From Streptomyces anulatus (GTDB taxonomy: Bacteria > Actinomycetota > Actinomycetes > Streptomycetales > Streptomycetaceae): a stretch of 64,000 bases of DNA. Positions 26,671 through 35,125 of this stretch are shown here, one piece after another. Every line of letters begins with the position of its first letter. Position 1 is the stretch's first letter. Location: contig NZ_JOEZ01000009.1 in NCBI RefSeq assembly GCF_000721175.1, positions 107,886 through 171,885 of the forward strand, given 5' to 3'. A model generated the notes under the pieces. The model made no database searches. It saw nothing but the letters and a program-made list of their open reading frames with translations, and was not told the DNA's origin. The position numbers and the translations under genes are program-made.

Positions 26671-27387
26671 TCAGCGTCGCAGCTTCGGGAACTTCCTCGG
26701 CGGCGCGGCCTCCTGCCCGGCCGCCTTCACCTTGGCCGCGTACTCGTCCACGTACTCCTGGCCGGAGAGTCCGAGGATCGCGTACATGATCTCGTCCGTC
26801 ACGGCCCGGATCGCGGCCTTCTGGTTCTCCATGCCCGCGTAGCGGGAGAAGTCCAGCGGTTCGCCGAAGCGGATCGCGACCCGCTTGATCCTCGGCACGA
26901 CCTGGCCGGGCGGCTGGATCTCGAACGTGCCGACCATGGCACAGGGGACCACCGGGACCTGCGCGGTGATCGCCATCACCGCGACCCCGACCTTGCCCTT
27001 GTAGAGCCGGCCGTCGTGCGAGCGGGTGCCCTCCGGGTAGATCCCCAGCAGCTCGCCCTTGCCCAGCACACCGAGCCCCTCGCGGATGGCCGCCTGCCCG
27101 GCGTCCTTGCCGGACCGGTCCACCGGGATCTGCCCCGCGCTGTGGAAGAAGGCCGCGGTCAGCCGGCCTTTGATCCCCGGGCCCGTGAAGTACTCGGCCT
27201 TCGCCAGGAAGGTGATCCGGCGCTTGATGATGGCCGGCATCAGGAAGTGGTCGGAGAAGGAGAGGTGGTTGCCGGCGACGATCGCCGCGCCGCCCTCCGG
27301 AATGTTCTCCAGGCCCTCGATACGGGGACGGAACAGCAGCCGAAGCAGGGGCCCGAGCACGACGTACTTCAGGACGTAGTAGAACAC
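26671..27387 (-). CDS. 1-acyl-sn-glycerol-3-phosphate acyltransferase (PlsC-like)
   Basis: 238 aa from GTG 27387 (VFYYVLKYVVLG). The NHLSFSD motif (HX4D active site) and FYPEGTR-type motif YPEGTRSHDG are present, with a hydrophobic N-terminus for membrane attachment. It adds the second acyl chain in phospholipid synthesis. The frame is open to GTG 27441, but that codon lies inside a 22-bp perfect hairpin, while homologues begin at the FYYVLKY segment and gaggtg precedes it. I therefore chose 27387. Confidence 0.9.
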   Translation of the reverse strand: MFYYVLKYVVLGPLLRLLFRPRIEGLENIPEGGAAIVAGNHLSFSDHFLMPAIIKRRITFLAKAEYFTGPGIKGRLTAAFFHSAGQIPVDRSGKDAGQAAIREGLGVLGKGELLGIYPEGTRSHDGRLYKGKVGVAVMAITAQVPVVPCAMVGTFEIQPPGQVVPRIKRVAIRFGEPLDFSRYAGMENQKAAIRAVTDEIMYAILGLSGQEYVDEYAAKVKAAGQEAAPPRKFPKLRR

Positions 27388-27438
27388 CTTGTGGGTGCAC
27401 CTCGCTCGCTGCCGGGTCGGCTCAGGGCTGTACTGGGT

Positions 27439-27485
27439 CACGGTGGTGCCGGGGGCCTACAGCGTAGGCCCCCGGCACCACCGTG
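27439..27485. terminator. Long perfect hairpin upstream of plsC
   Basis: 22-bp perfect arms (27439-27460 and 27464-27485) around a 3-base loop agc. It lies between the 52-aa membrane protein gene and plsC, both on the minus strand, and probably terminates the upstream transcript. There is no T run. Confidence 0.8.
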
Positions 27486-27546
27486 CGACCGTAGCGAACC
27501 GGTCCACCGACTCGTACCCGTCTCCTGGCCCGTCAGACGTGGTCAC

Positions 27547-27608
27547 CCGCCGCGGTGGTCAGCTGTCCTCGTGGTCGCTCCGCCGCGGCGGTCAGGTGTC
27601 CTGCGTGG
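27547..27608. repeat. Short duplication at the 3' end of the small membrane protein gene
   Basis: 27547-27574 and 27580-27608 share 28 bases with about four differences. The right copy contains the last codons and stop of the small gene; the left copy is the duplicate beyond it. Confidence 0.6.
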
Positions 27609-27750
27609 CCAGCATGCCGAGGGTGCACAGGCCCAGCACCACCCAGCCGAACCAGAGCCAGCCGCTGCTACCCAGCGCCACCGTGTACGCCGTCACCGCG
27701 ACCAGTGCCCCGACGGTCGTGTATCCCATGGTCTTCGTCGATCCGGACAT
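27592..27750 (-). CDS. Small two-helix membrane protein, 52 aa
   Basis: 52 aa, with a strong ribosome binding site gaggagcg 6-7 bases before ATG 27750. It has two hydrophobic segments, YTTVGALVAVTAYTVAL (about 10-26) and WLWFGWVVLGLCTLGML (about 31-47), a short cytoplasmic N-terminus and a polar TQDT end. It lies 66 bases after the CtaG-like gene on the same strand. I do not recognise a family; a role beside the oxidase assembly protein is possible. Confidence 0.75.
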   Translation of the reverse strand: MSGSTKTMGYTTVGALVAVTAYTVALGSSGWLWFGWVVLGLCTLGMLATQDT

Positions 27751-27816
27751 GCGCGCACGCTCCTCGTCGGCCGCGCGGCCGTTGTCCCCATGGTCACCCC
27801 GGATGCGCCCTCCGCG

Positions 27817-28767
27817 CTACCGTCCGCGCGCCTGCAAAGACGCGAGATAGGCGTTGTACGCCGCCAGCTCCTTGTCCCCGTCGCGGTCCGCCGCGCGGTC
27901 CGAGCGCCGGGCGGTGCGCTGCTCGGAGCGGTACCACTGGAAGACCAGCGCGATCAGCACCAGCACGGAGGGGATCTCGCTGAACGCCCACGCGATGCCG
28001 CCCGCCCAGTTCTGGTCGCTCAGGGCGTCGATGCCGAGCGAGGCGGGCGGGTTCTGGTACGTCTTCACCATCGGCGTCGACCCCATCATCAGGGCGATCC
28101 CGAAGAACGCGTGGAACGGCATCCCGGCGAACAGCTCCAGCATCCGCATCAGATAGCCGGGCCGGTGCGGACCCGGGTCCACGCCCATGATCGGCCAGAA
28201 GAAGACCAGGCCGACCGCGAGGAAGTGCACCATCATCCCGATGTGACCCGGCTTGGAGCCCATCAGGAAGTCGAAGATCGGCGTGAAGTACAGCGCGTAC
28301 AGGCTCGCGATGAAGAGCGGGATCGTGAACACCGGATGTGTGATGATCTTCATGTACCGGCTGTGCAGCAGCTTCAGCAGCAGTTCGCGCGGCCCGGTCC
28401 GCCCCCGGCCGGCCGGGGGCAGCGCACGCAGCGCCAGCGTCACCGGCGCGCCCAGCAGCAGCAGGATCGGCGACAGCATGCTGATCACCATGTGCTGCAC
28501 CATGTGCACGCTGAACATGACCATGCCGTAGTCGTTGAGCTTGGTGCACATCACCAGCGCGATGCTCAGCACGCCCAGGGTGAAGAACACGATCCGGTTC
28601 ACCGGCCAGCCGTCCCCGCGCCGACGCAGCCGCACCACGCCGTACCCGTACAGGGCGAGCGCCAGGACGCAGCCGGTCAGGAAGAACGGGTCGACCGACA
28701 GCTCCAGCCCACGCTCCAGCGTGAACGGCGGCAGATCCATGTTCATGCCGTGCCCGCTGTGATCCAT
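27817..28767 (-). CDS. Cytochrome c oxidase assembly protein, CtaG/caa3-type
   Basis: 316 aa from ATG 28767 (gggag 8 bases upstream; GTG 28791 is also possible). It has seven or so transmembrane segments and His-rich motifs typical of the family: MVMFSVHMVQHMVIS and GLVFFWPIMGVDPGPHR. It helps deliver copper to the oxidase. The N-terminus DHSGHGMNMDL is His/Met-rich and could bind copper. Confidence 0.88.
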   Translation of the reverse strand: MDHSGHGMNMDLPPFTLERGLELSVDPFFLTGCVLALALYGYGVVRLRRRGDGWPVNRIVFFTLGVLSIALVMCTKLNDYGMVMFSVHMVQHMVISMLSPILLLLGAPVTLALRALPPAGRGRTGPRELLLKLLHSRYMKIITHPVFTIPLFIASLYALYFTPIFDFLMGSKPGHIGMMVHFLAVGLVFFWPIMGVDPGPHRPGYLMRMLELFAGMPFHAFFGIALMMGSTPMVKTYQNPPASLGIDALSDQNWAGGIAWAFSEIPSVLVLIALVFQWYRSEQRTARRSDRAADRDGDKELAAYNAYLASLQARGR

Positions 28768-28825
28768 CTGTTTCACTCCCGATGGGGACACGTCCCCGTT
28801 TCGTGCCGGTTGTCCGGTCCAGACT

Positions 28826-28865
28826 AGAACTGCCCCCGGCCGCGGTTGCGGCCGGGGGCAGTTCT
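28826..28865 (-). terminator. Terminator hairpin of pfkA
   Basis: 18-bp perfect arms (28826-28843, 28848-28865) with loop ggtt, directly after the pfkA stop and before the CtaG-like gene on the same strand. Confidence 0.88.
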
Positions 28866-28879
28866 GGACGACACGTTTC

Positions 28880-29905
28880 CTAGAGCACGCACTCCGCCTC
28901 GGCGTACCGCTCGGCCGGGACCGTCTTCAGTGTCTCGACCGCTTCCCCCAGCGGCACCATCACGATGTCGGTGCCGCGCAGTGCCGTCAGCATCCCGAAC
29001 TCGCCCCGGTGCGCCGCCTCCACCGCGTGCCAGCCGAACCGGGTCGCCAGGACGCGGTCGTACGCGGTCGGCGTGCCGCCGCGCTGGACGTGGCCGAGGA
29101 TGACCGGACGGGCCTCCTTGCCGAGCCGCTGCTCCAGCTCCCCGGAGAGCTGGGTGGCCACCCCGGCGAACCGCTCGTGGCCGTAGATGTCCTTGACGCC
29201 CTGCTCGAACTGCATGGAGCCTGCGCGCGGCTTGGCGCCCTCGGCGACCACCACGATGGCGAACTTCTTGCCCGCCGAGAAACGCTTGCCGACCAGCTCG
29301 GTCAGCTCGTCGATGTCGAAGGGACGCTCGGGCACCACGATCGCGTGGGCGCCGGCGGCCATCCCGGAGTGCAGGGCGATCCAGCCGGTGTGCCGGCCCA
29401 TGACCTCGACGATCAGCACCCGCTGGTGCGACTCGGCGGTCGTCTTCAGCCGGTCCAGCGCCTCGGTGGCGACGCCGACGGCGGTGTCGAAGCCGAAGGT
29501 GACGTCGGTGGAGGCGATGTCGTTGTCGATGGTCTTGGGGACGCCGACGATCGGGAGACCGGCCTCGGAGAGGAGGTTCGCGGCCTTGAGGGTGCCCTCG
29601 CCACCGATCGGGATGATGGCGTCCAGGCCGAGGTCCGCGACATGGCCGCGGGCGCGCTCCACACCGTCGCGCAGATGCGCGGGCTGGACGCGGGAGGAAC
29701 CGAGGATCGTGCCGCCGCGGGCCAGGATGCCGCCTACCGCGTCGAGGTCGAGCTTGCGGTAGTCGCCCTCCAGCAGGCCCTTCCAGCCGTCGTGGAAGCC
29801 GATGACCTCGTCGCCGTGGTCCACCACCGCGCGGTGCACGACGGAACGGATGACGGCGTTGAGGCCGGGGCAGTCGCCGCCGGAGGTGAGTACGCCAATG
29901 CGCAT
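28880..29905 (-). CDS. pfkA: 6-phosphofructokinase, ATP-type
   Basis: 341 aa. Phosphorylates fructose 6-phosphate in glycolysis. The N-terminal LTSGGDCPGLNAVIR, GGEGTLKAANLL (Gly where PPi-dependent enzymes carry Asp), PKTIDNDI, the EVMGRHTGWIAL loop and the GHVQRGGTPTAYDR segment are present. ATP is therefore the expected donor, with the Lys in PKT typical of actinobacterial PFKs. Single gene with its own terminator. Confidence 0.95.
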   Translation of the reverse strand: MRIGVLTSGGDCPGLNAVIRSVVHRAVVDHGDEVIGFHDGWKGLLEGDYRKLDLDAVGGILARGGTILGSSRVQPAHLRDGVERARGHVADLGLDAIIPIGGEGTLKAANLLSEAGLPIVGVPKTIDNDIASTDVTFGFDTAVGVATEALDRLKTTAESHQRVLIVEVMGRHTGWIALHSGMAAGAHAIVVPERPFDIDELTELVGKRFSAGKKFAIVVVAEGAKPRAGSMQFEQGVKDIYGHERFAGVATQLSGELEQRLGKEARPVILGHVQRGGTPTAYDRVLATRFGWHAVEAAHRGEFGMLTALRGTDIVMVPLGEAVETLKTVPAERYAEAECVL

Positions 29906-30022
29906 GGCCCGAAAACCTTTGCAACGTGGGTCGACGACCGGACCACGTCGTCCGGTTGGATCCCCGCCACCCTACCGGCGCAGGGTGGCGGGACCGAACC
30001 GGCCGTCCGCCTGCTGGACTCC

Positions 30023-30087
30023 GCTCAACCGAGCGGAAAACGCCTCAGGCGGACGCTGCTCAAGCGAGCGGAAAACGCCTCAGGCGG
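30023..30087. repeat. 30-bp direct repeat at the gatD 3' end
   Basis: 30023-30052 and 30058-30087 are identical at 29 of 30 positions. Each copy contains gctc-aa(c/g)c-gagc and cgcctcaggcg mini-hairpins. The right copy includes the gatD stop codon (30080-30082), so the terminal part of gatD has been duplicated outward. The mini-hairpins may serve as terminators. Confidence 0.85.
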
Positions 30088-30808
30088 GCTGTGTCGCCGA
30101 GGCGATCCGCTCGGAGCGCAGCGCGTCGTACCAGCGGTCGTCGGTGGGCGGCAGCGCGTTCACGTCGAGGGCCAGCTTGAGCAGCAGATCGGCGATCTGA
30201 GGATTGCGGGCCATCACCGGACCGTGCATGTACGTCCCGAAGACCGTGTCGTTGTACGCGCCCTCCGTGCCGTCCCCGGTGCCGTTGCCCCGGCCGAACT
30301 GCACCCGCGCGAACGGCCGTGCCGTCGGGCCGAGATGGGTGACGCCCTGGTGGTTCTCGAACCCGGTCAGCTGCGGCAGCGCGAGCTGCGGGTCGATGTC
30401 CGCCAGTACGTCGCCGACGCACCGCGCTCCCTCGCCCCGGGTGGAGACCACGTCGAGCAGACCGAGACCCTGCTCGCGCTCGCCCAGGTCGTTGACGAAC
30501 TCGTGCCCGAGGATCTGGTAGCCCGCGCAGACCGAGAAGATGATCGCGCCGTTGGACGCGGCCCGGCTCAGCCCGCCGTCGCGGCGCAGCCGCTCGGCCG
30601 CGAGGCGCTGCGGCCGGTCCTCACCGCCGCCGATCAGATAGATGTCGCCGGACGTCGGCACAGGCTGGTCGCTGCGCACGTCGACGCGCTGCACGTCCAG
30701 ACCGCGCTGCCGGGCCCGCCGCTCCACGACCAGGGCGTTGCCCTGGTCGCCGTAGGTGCTGAGCAGGTCGGGGTAGACCCAGACCAGACGCAGACCGTTG
30801 TTGCTCAT
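30080..30808 (-). CDS. gatD: Lipid II isoglutaminyl synthase, glutaminase subunit
   Basis: 242 aa. A class I glutamine amidotransferase domain: nucleophile Cys94 in FSVCAGYQIL, GFENHQG and the catalytic His in TYMHGPVMARNP. It releases ammonia for MurT, which amidates the D-Glu of lipid II. ATG 30808. MurT precedes it by 34 bases. Confidence 0.95.
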   Translation of the reverse strand: MSNNGLRLVWVYPDLLSTYGDQGNALVVERRARQRGLDVQRVDVRSDQPVPTSGDIYLIGGGEDRPQRLAAERLRRDGGLSRAASNGAIIFSVCAGYQILGHEFVNDLGEREQGLGLLDVVSTRGEGARCVGDVLADIDPQLALPQLTGFENHQGVTHLGPTARPFARVQFGRGNGTGDGTEGAYNDTVFGTYMHGPVMARNPQIADLLLKLALDVNALPPTDDRWYDALRSERIASATQPA

Positions 30809-30842
30809 GCTTCGTCCTCTCCGGAGGTGGCCGGGGCCGGGG

Positions 30843-32081
30843 TCAGTTGCCGACACGACGGCGCAGATCCTGGAAGGCGGTGTAGTTGGCGATGACCTCG
30901 ATGCGGCCGGGCGGGGCGTACTGCACGGCCTCGTCGAGCGTCTCGCAGACCCGGAAGTCGAGACCGGCAACTTCGAGGCGGACCGCGAGGTCCAGCTTCC
31001 GGTCGCCGAGCACGAAGATCGGGTGGCCCGCCAGCTGGGTGTAGTCGACGTCCCACAGCCAGGAGGTGTCCGTGCCGTCCGCACCGCGGGCGTTCACCGA
31101 GAGGATCACCGGCGTCGGCGGCGGGTCGATCAGCGAGAACGTCTCCAGCCAGCCGGCCGGGTTCTTCGCCAGCAGCAGGCGCAGCTCACGGTTGTGGAAG
31201 GTGACGACGTCGTAGCGTCCGGCCACCGCCTGCACCTGGTACATCCGCTCCAGGGCGACCTGCGGCGGCACCCCGAAGACGGCGGCCACGGCCGCCGAGC
31301 TGGTGGCGTTCGCCTTGTTCGCGCGGCCCGGCAGCTGGAGGTGGATCGGCCAGGCCGATCCGTGCGGGTCCAGGACGTAGTCGCCGTTCAGCGCCCAGCT
31401 CGGGGCGGGGCGGCGGAAGCCGCACTGCCCGCAGAACCAGTCGTCGCCCGGACGCTGCATCACACCGCCGCAGGACGGGCAGGACCAGGCGTCGTCCTTC
31501 CACGCCTGACCGGCCGCCACCCACACCACGTTGGCCGAGGAGGAGGCCGCCCAGACGACCAGCGGGTCGTCGGCGTTGGCGATGATCACGGCCTTCGAGC
31601 CGGAGAGGCCCTCGCGCCAGTGCTCGGCCATCATCCGGGTCTCCGCAGCGCGGTCCAGCTGGTCGCGGGAGAGGTTGAGCAGCGCGATGGCCTTGGGCGT
31701 GGTGTCCCGGGCCACCCCCGCCAGATACTTCTCGTCGACCTCGATCACGCCGAACTTCGCGTCCGAGCCGCCGGCCAGCGCCGAGGTGATGCCCGCGGGC
31801 ATGTTCGCGCCGAGGGCGTTCGACACGACGGGCCCGGCGGCCCGCAGTGCCTCGGCGATCAACCGTGTGGTGGTCGTCTTGCCGTTCGTCGCCGACACGA
31901 GGATCACGTCCAGGTGCTGCGCCAGCCGCCCCAGCAGGTCGGGGTCGAGCTTGAGCGCCACCCGGCCGCCGATCACCGATCCGCTGCCCCGCCCCGCGGC
32001 GCGTGACACCGCCGCCGCGGCCTTGCCCGCCGTCACGGCCAGTTTGGCCCGCGGCGACAACGGCTCCGTGTTGCCTGCCAT
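30843..32081 (-). CDS. murT: Lipid II isoglutaminyl synthase, Mur-ligase subunit
   Basis: 412 aa. Mur-ligase ATP site SATNGKTTTTRL, GVIEVDEKYL, and the inserted zinc ribbon CPSCGGV ... WFCGQCG typical of MurT. C-terminal DUF1727 part with GDRKLDLAVRL. ATG 32081 has aaggaggatc upstream; the preceding frame adds only MQGGSRT. It works with GatD on peptidoglycan precursors. Confidence 0.96.
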   Translation of the reverse strand: MAGNTEPLSPRAKLAVTAGKAAAAVSRAAGRGSGSVIGGRVALKLDPDLLGRLAQHLDVILVSATNGKTTTTRLIAEALRAAGPVVSNALGANMPAGITSALAGGSDAKFGVIEVDEKYLAGVARDTTPKAIALLNLSRDQLDRAAETRMMAEHWREGLSGSKAVIIANADDPLVVWAASSSANVVWVAAGQAWKDDAWSCPSCGGVMQRPGDDWFCGQCGFRRPAPSWALNGDYVLDPHGSAWPIHLQLPGRANKANATSSAAVAAVFGVPPQVALERMYQVQAVAGRYDVVTFHNRELRLLLAKNPAGWLETFSLIDPPPTPVILSVNARGADGTDTSWLWDVDYTQLAGHPIFVLGDRKLDLAVRLEVAGLDFRVCETLDEAVQYAPPGRIEVIANYTAFQDLRRRVGN

Positions 32082-32195
32082 CGTCCTAGATCCTCCTTGC
32101 ATCGGTCCGCGCCCAGCCTATCGATGTCCGGCGTGGCGACCGCACCGCGGCACCACGGGAACTCCCCGACCCCGGCGGAACGTACGCTTGCCGCC

Positions 32196-32741
32196 ATGCG
32201 AAACCGCCCGATCCCCGGCAGTTCCGGACTCGTCCGTGAGATGAGTCTGCTCGGCGACCCGTTGCTCCACCGTGCCTGCGAGGACGTCACGGACTTCGGC
32301 CCGTCGCTCGCGAGGCTGGTCGAGGACATGTTCGCCACGATGTACGCCGCACAGGGTGTCGGGCTCGCCGCCAACCAGATCGGTGTCCCGCTCAAGGTGT
32401 TCGTCTACGACTGCCCGGACGACGACGATGTCCGCCATCTGGGACACGTGGTCAATCCTGAACTGGTCGAGGCGGACGGACTCACCGTACGCGGACCGGA
32501 GGGCTGCCTGTCACTTCCCGGTCTGGAAGCGGGCACGGAACGCTTCGACCACGCGGTCGTCGAGGGCCTGACGATGACCGGCGAGCCGGTCCGGATCGCC
32601 GGGACGGGGTGGTTCGCCCGGTGCCTCCAGCACGAGTGCGACCACCTGGAGGGCATGGTCTACACCGACCGGCTGACCGGGCTGCGGCGCACCCGGGCAC
32701 TGCGCGCGGCGCGCCGCGCACCCTGGGCCCGCAAGGGCTGA
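32196..32741 (+). CDS. def: Peptide deformylase
   Basis: 181 aa. Motif 1 GVGLAANQIG, motif 2 EGCLSLPG (metal Cys) and motif 3 QHECDHLEG (metal His pair with catalytic Glu) are all present. It removes the formyl group from nascent proteins. No ribosome binding site precedes ATG 32196; TACGCT (32184-32189) lies about 6 bases before it, so the message is probably leaderless. Confidence 0.95.
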   Translation: MRNRPIPGSSGLVREMSLLGDPLLHRACEDVTDFGPSLARLVEDMFATMYAAQGVGLAANQIGVPLKVFVYDCPDDDDVRHLGHVVNPELVEADGLTVRGPEGCLSLPGLEAGTERFDHAVVEGLTMTGEPVRIAGTGWFARCLQHECDHLEGMVYTDRLTGLRRTRALRAARRAPWARKG

Positions 32742-32780
32742 GCCCGTCGCGCCCCGGCTTTCAGAGCCTTGGGCCGGCTC

Positions 32781-32834
32781 CCGGAGCGGTCAGAAGCCCG
32801 GGCCCGGCATCCGGAGCGGTCAGAAGCCCGGGCC
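32781..32834. repeat. 24-bp direct repeat across the TetR gene end
   Basis: 32781-32804 and 32811-32834 are identical. The right copy includes the last codons and stop (32820-32822) of the TetR gene, the left copy lies outside. It is a similar 3'-end duplication to that at gatD. Confidence 0.85.
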
Positions 32835-33482
32835 GCCCTGGAGGTCGCCGGCCTCCGCGAGCCTGCCCCACAGCAGATCGGCGAGGCCGCTCACCAGCCG
32901 CTCGCGGGAGCAGGGCCGGTCGGCGAGCCACCAGTCGCCCGCCGCGTGCATCATGCCGACGATCCCGTGGCCCCAGATGCGCGCCATCTGCTCGCTGTCC
33001 GGGCCGAGGTCCACGCGCTCGACGATCACCTGGCCCAGCTCCTCGCCGAGGCGGCGCAGCAGCGGGGCGGAGTGCCGGCCGACGTCGAAGCCCTGCTCGG
33101 GGGAGGGGGCGGTGTCGGCTCCGGCGGCGTCGGAGGGGTGCATCAGGAAGCGGTAGACCTGGGGGCGGGCCTCGATCGCGGCGAGATAGGTGTCGAGCGT
33201 GGACTCCACCCGCTCACGCCGGTCGGCGGGCGCGTCCAGGGCGGCCCGCAGGGCGCTGAGCAGCGCGTCGGTGTGGCGCTTGGCGAGGGCGCGGTAGAGG
33301 CCGCCCTTGTCCCCGAAGTGGCGGTAGAGGATGGGCTTGGTGATCCCGGCCTCGGCGGCGATGGCGTTCATCGAGGCCTGCGGTCCGTCCCTGAGCACCA
33401 CTCGGTCCGCCGCTTCCAGCAACTCGCGGCGACGGCGCTCGGCCGCGGTCCGCTGTCGTTCGGCGCTTCGTGCGGTCTCCAT
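32820..33482 (-). CDS. TetR-family regulator
   Basis: 220 aa. Helix-turn-helix about residues 18-64 (RRELLEAADRVVLRDGP ... MNAIAAEAGITKPILYRHFGDK split). ATG 33482 has gggagag upstream; the frame extends to a TTG at 33542. Divergent from an acyl-CoA dehydrogenase with two dyads overlapping that gene's promoter, so it probably represses it in response to an acyl-CoA. Confidence 0.92.
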   Translation of the reverse strand: METARSAERQRTAAERRRRELLEAADRVVLRDGPQASMNAIAAEAGITKPILYRHFGDKGGLYRALAKRHTDALLSALRAALDAPADRRERVESTLDTYLAAIEARPQVYRFLMHPSDAAGADTAPSPEQGFDVGRHSAPLLRRLGEELGQVIVERVDLGPDSEQMARIWGHGIVGMMHAAGDWWLADRPCSRERLVSGLADLLWGRLAEAGDLQGGPGF

Positions 33483-33585
33483 GTCGTCTCTCCCACCCCT
33501 GGCTACGCGATGCCGTCGCATCGCTTCTGCACGCCCGCGCAACGTAACACTCCCCAGGGAGGACGCTTGATCGGCTCCGGAGCGG

Positions 33586-33633
33586 TTGACAGTGGCTACT
33601 TGTCAGTAACAGACTGGGGTTACCGCAAGTAAC
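33586..33633 (+). promoter_or_regulatory. Acyl-CoA dehydrogenase promoter with overlapping dyads
   Basis: -35 TTGACA (33586-33591), 18-base spacer, -10-like CAGACT (33610-33615). TACTTGTCAGTAAC (33597-33610) and its partner GTTACCGCAAGTAAC (33619-33633) are related half-sites in opposite orientation; the latter is itself a GTTAC-N5-GTAAC dyad. Likely operator of the divergent TetR protein. Confidence 0.7.
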
Positions 33634-33667
33634 GTACGCTTTTCCGCCGCAGTGCCTGGAGGGGAAC

Positions 33668-34894
33668 ATGGCCGAGTTCACGCTCGATCTCAACGACGAC
33701 CAGAAGCAGGTCAGGGAGTGGCTCCACGGCTTCGCGGCGGATGTCATCCGCCCCGCCGCCGCCGAGTGGGACGAGCGTGAGGAAACGCCCTGGCCCGTCA
33801 TCCAGGAAGCGGCCAAGGTCGGCATCTACTCGCTCGACTTCTACGCCCAGCAGTTCTTCGACCCTACGGGGCTCGGCATCCCCATGGCCATGGAAGAGCT
33901 CTTCTGGGGCGACGCGGGCATCGGCCTGTCGATCGTCGGTACGGGTCTGGCGGCCGTCGGCGTCCTCGCCAACGGCACCGAGGAGCAGATCGGCACCTGG
34001 ATCCCGCAGATGTACGGCGACGCCGACGACGTGAAGGTCGCCGCCTTCTGCTCCTCCGAGCCCGACGCCGGATCCGACGTCGCCTCGATGCGCACCCGTG
34101 CCGTCTACGACGAGGCCAAGGACGAGTGGGTCCTCAACGGCACCAAGACCTGGGCGACCAACGGCGGCATAGCCAACGTCCACGTGGTCGTCGCCGTCGT
34201 CGACCCCGACATCGGCTCCAAGGGCCACGCATCCTTCATCGTGCCGCCGAACACGCCCGGCCTCTCCCAGGGCCAGAAGTTCAAGAAGCACGGCATCCGC
34301 GCCTCCCACACCGCCGAGGTGGTCCTGGAGGACGTCCGCGTCCCCGGACACTGCCTGCTCGGCGGAAAGGAGAAGCTCGACGAGCGCCTCGCCCGCGCCC
34401 GCGAGCGCGCCAAGTCCGGCGGTGAGCGGGTCAAGAACGCGGCGATGGCCACCTTCGAGGCATCCCGCCCGGCCGTCGGCGCGATGGCCGTGGGCACCGC
34501 CCGCGCCGCCTACGAGGTCGCCCTCGACTACGCGAAGACGCGCAGCCAGTTCGGCCGCCCGATCATCGACAACCAGGGCATCGCCTTCCAGCTCGCCGAC
34601 ATGCGCACCCGGATCGACGCGGCCCGGCTGCTGGTCTGGCGCGCCTCCTGGATGGCCACCACCGGCAAGCCGTTCACCTCGGCCGAGGGGTCCATGTCGA
34701 AGCTGTACGCGAGTGAGACAGCCCGGGACGTCACCGCACAGGCCATCCAGATCCTCGGCGGCAACGGCTTCACCCGCGAGTACCCGGTCGAGCGCATGCA
34801 CCGCGACGCGGCCATCTACACCATCTTCGAGGGCACCAGCGAGATCCAGCGCCTGGTGATCGCCCGCACGCTCTCGGGCATGCCGATCCGCTAG
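33668..34894 (+). CDS. Acyl-CoA dehydrogenase
   Basis: 408 aa. FAD-dependent first step of fatty-acid or branched-chain acyl-CoA oxidation. Domain order N-terminal helical, beta (FCSSEPDAGSDVASMRT, VLNGTKTWATNGG), C-terminal helical. The catalytic Glu region EYPVERMHRDAAIYTIFEGTSEIQ (in two parts) is present. ggagggg precedes ATG 33668. The TAG stop at 34892 is provided by the start of a repeat element. Confidence 0.94.
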   Translation: MAEFTLDLNDDQKQVREWLHGFAADVIRPAAAEWDEREETPWPVIQEAAKVGIYSLDFYAQQFFDPTGLGIPMAMEELFWGDAGIGLSIVGTGLAAVGVLANGTEEQIGTWIPQMYGDADDVKVAAFCSSEPDAGSDVASMRTRAVYDEAKDEWVLNGTKTWATNGGIANVHVVVAVVDPDIGSKGHASFIVPPNTPGLSQGQKFKKHGIRASHTAEVVLEDVRVPGHCLLGGKEKLDERLARARERAKSGGERVKNAAMATFEASRPAVGAMAVGTARAAYEVALDYAKTRSQFGRPIIDNQGIAFQLADMRTRIDAARLLVWRASWMATTGKPFTSAEGSMSKLYASETARDVTAQAIQILGGNGFTREYPVERMHRDAAIYTIFEGTSEIQRLVIARTLSGMPIR

Positions 34895-35058
34895 GGCGTG
34901 TTAGGCGACGTTCACCCCGTCGCGACGCCCGGCACGCACGCTCGCCGCACCGGACGAAACCCCGAGTACGTCCGCTGCGAGGGATTCCGGCCGGCACACC
35001 GGGAGCACGCACCGGACGCCACTCCTTGACGGGCAGACGCTGCCTGCCACGGCACCAG
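34891..35058. repeat. Dispersed ~165-bp repeat, copy A
   Basis: Its reverse complement matches 38282-38443 with roughly 90 percent identity by eye. It begins with ctagggcgtg, which includes the TAG stop of the acyl-CoA dehydrogenase. It codes for nothing convincing. Confidence 0.85.
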
Positions 35059-35075
35059 CTGCCGCAGGAGACCGG

Positions 35076-35117
35076 AAGGGGGGCGGCCCGGGACACCTGT
35101 CCCGGACCGCCCCCCTT
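35076..35117 (-). terminator. Terminator hairpin after the glutathione peroxidase gene
   Basis: 19-bp arms (35076-35094, 35099-35117) with one mismatch and loop acct, 9 bases past the peroxidase stop. Confidence 0.85.
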
Positions 35118-35125
35118 CCGCGTAC

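Noticed and set aside
26266..28827. An 853-codon plus-strand frame
   Set aside because: Antisense of the epimerase, plsC and ctaG genes; rich in Arg, His and Gln with no domains, as usual for shadows in high-GC DNA.
28880..29905. PPi-dependent phosphofructokinase
   Set aside because: The key position is Gly in GGEGT, not the Asp of PPi enzymes; Lys in PKTIDND is also found in ATP-type actinobacterial PFKs.
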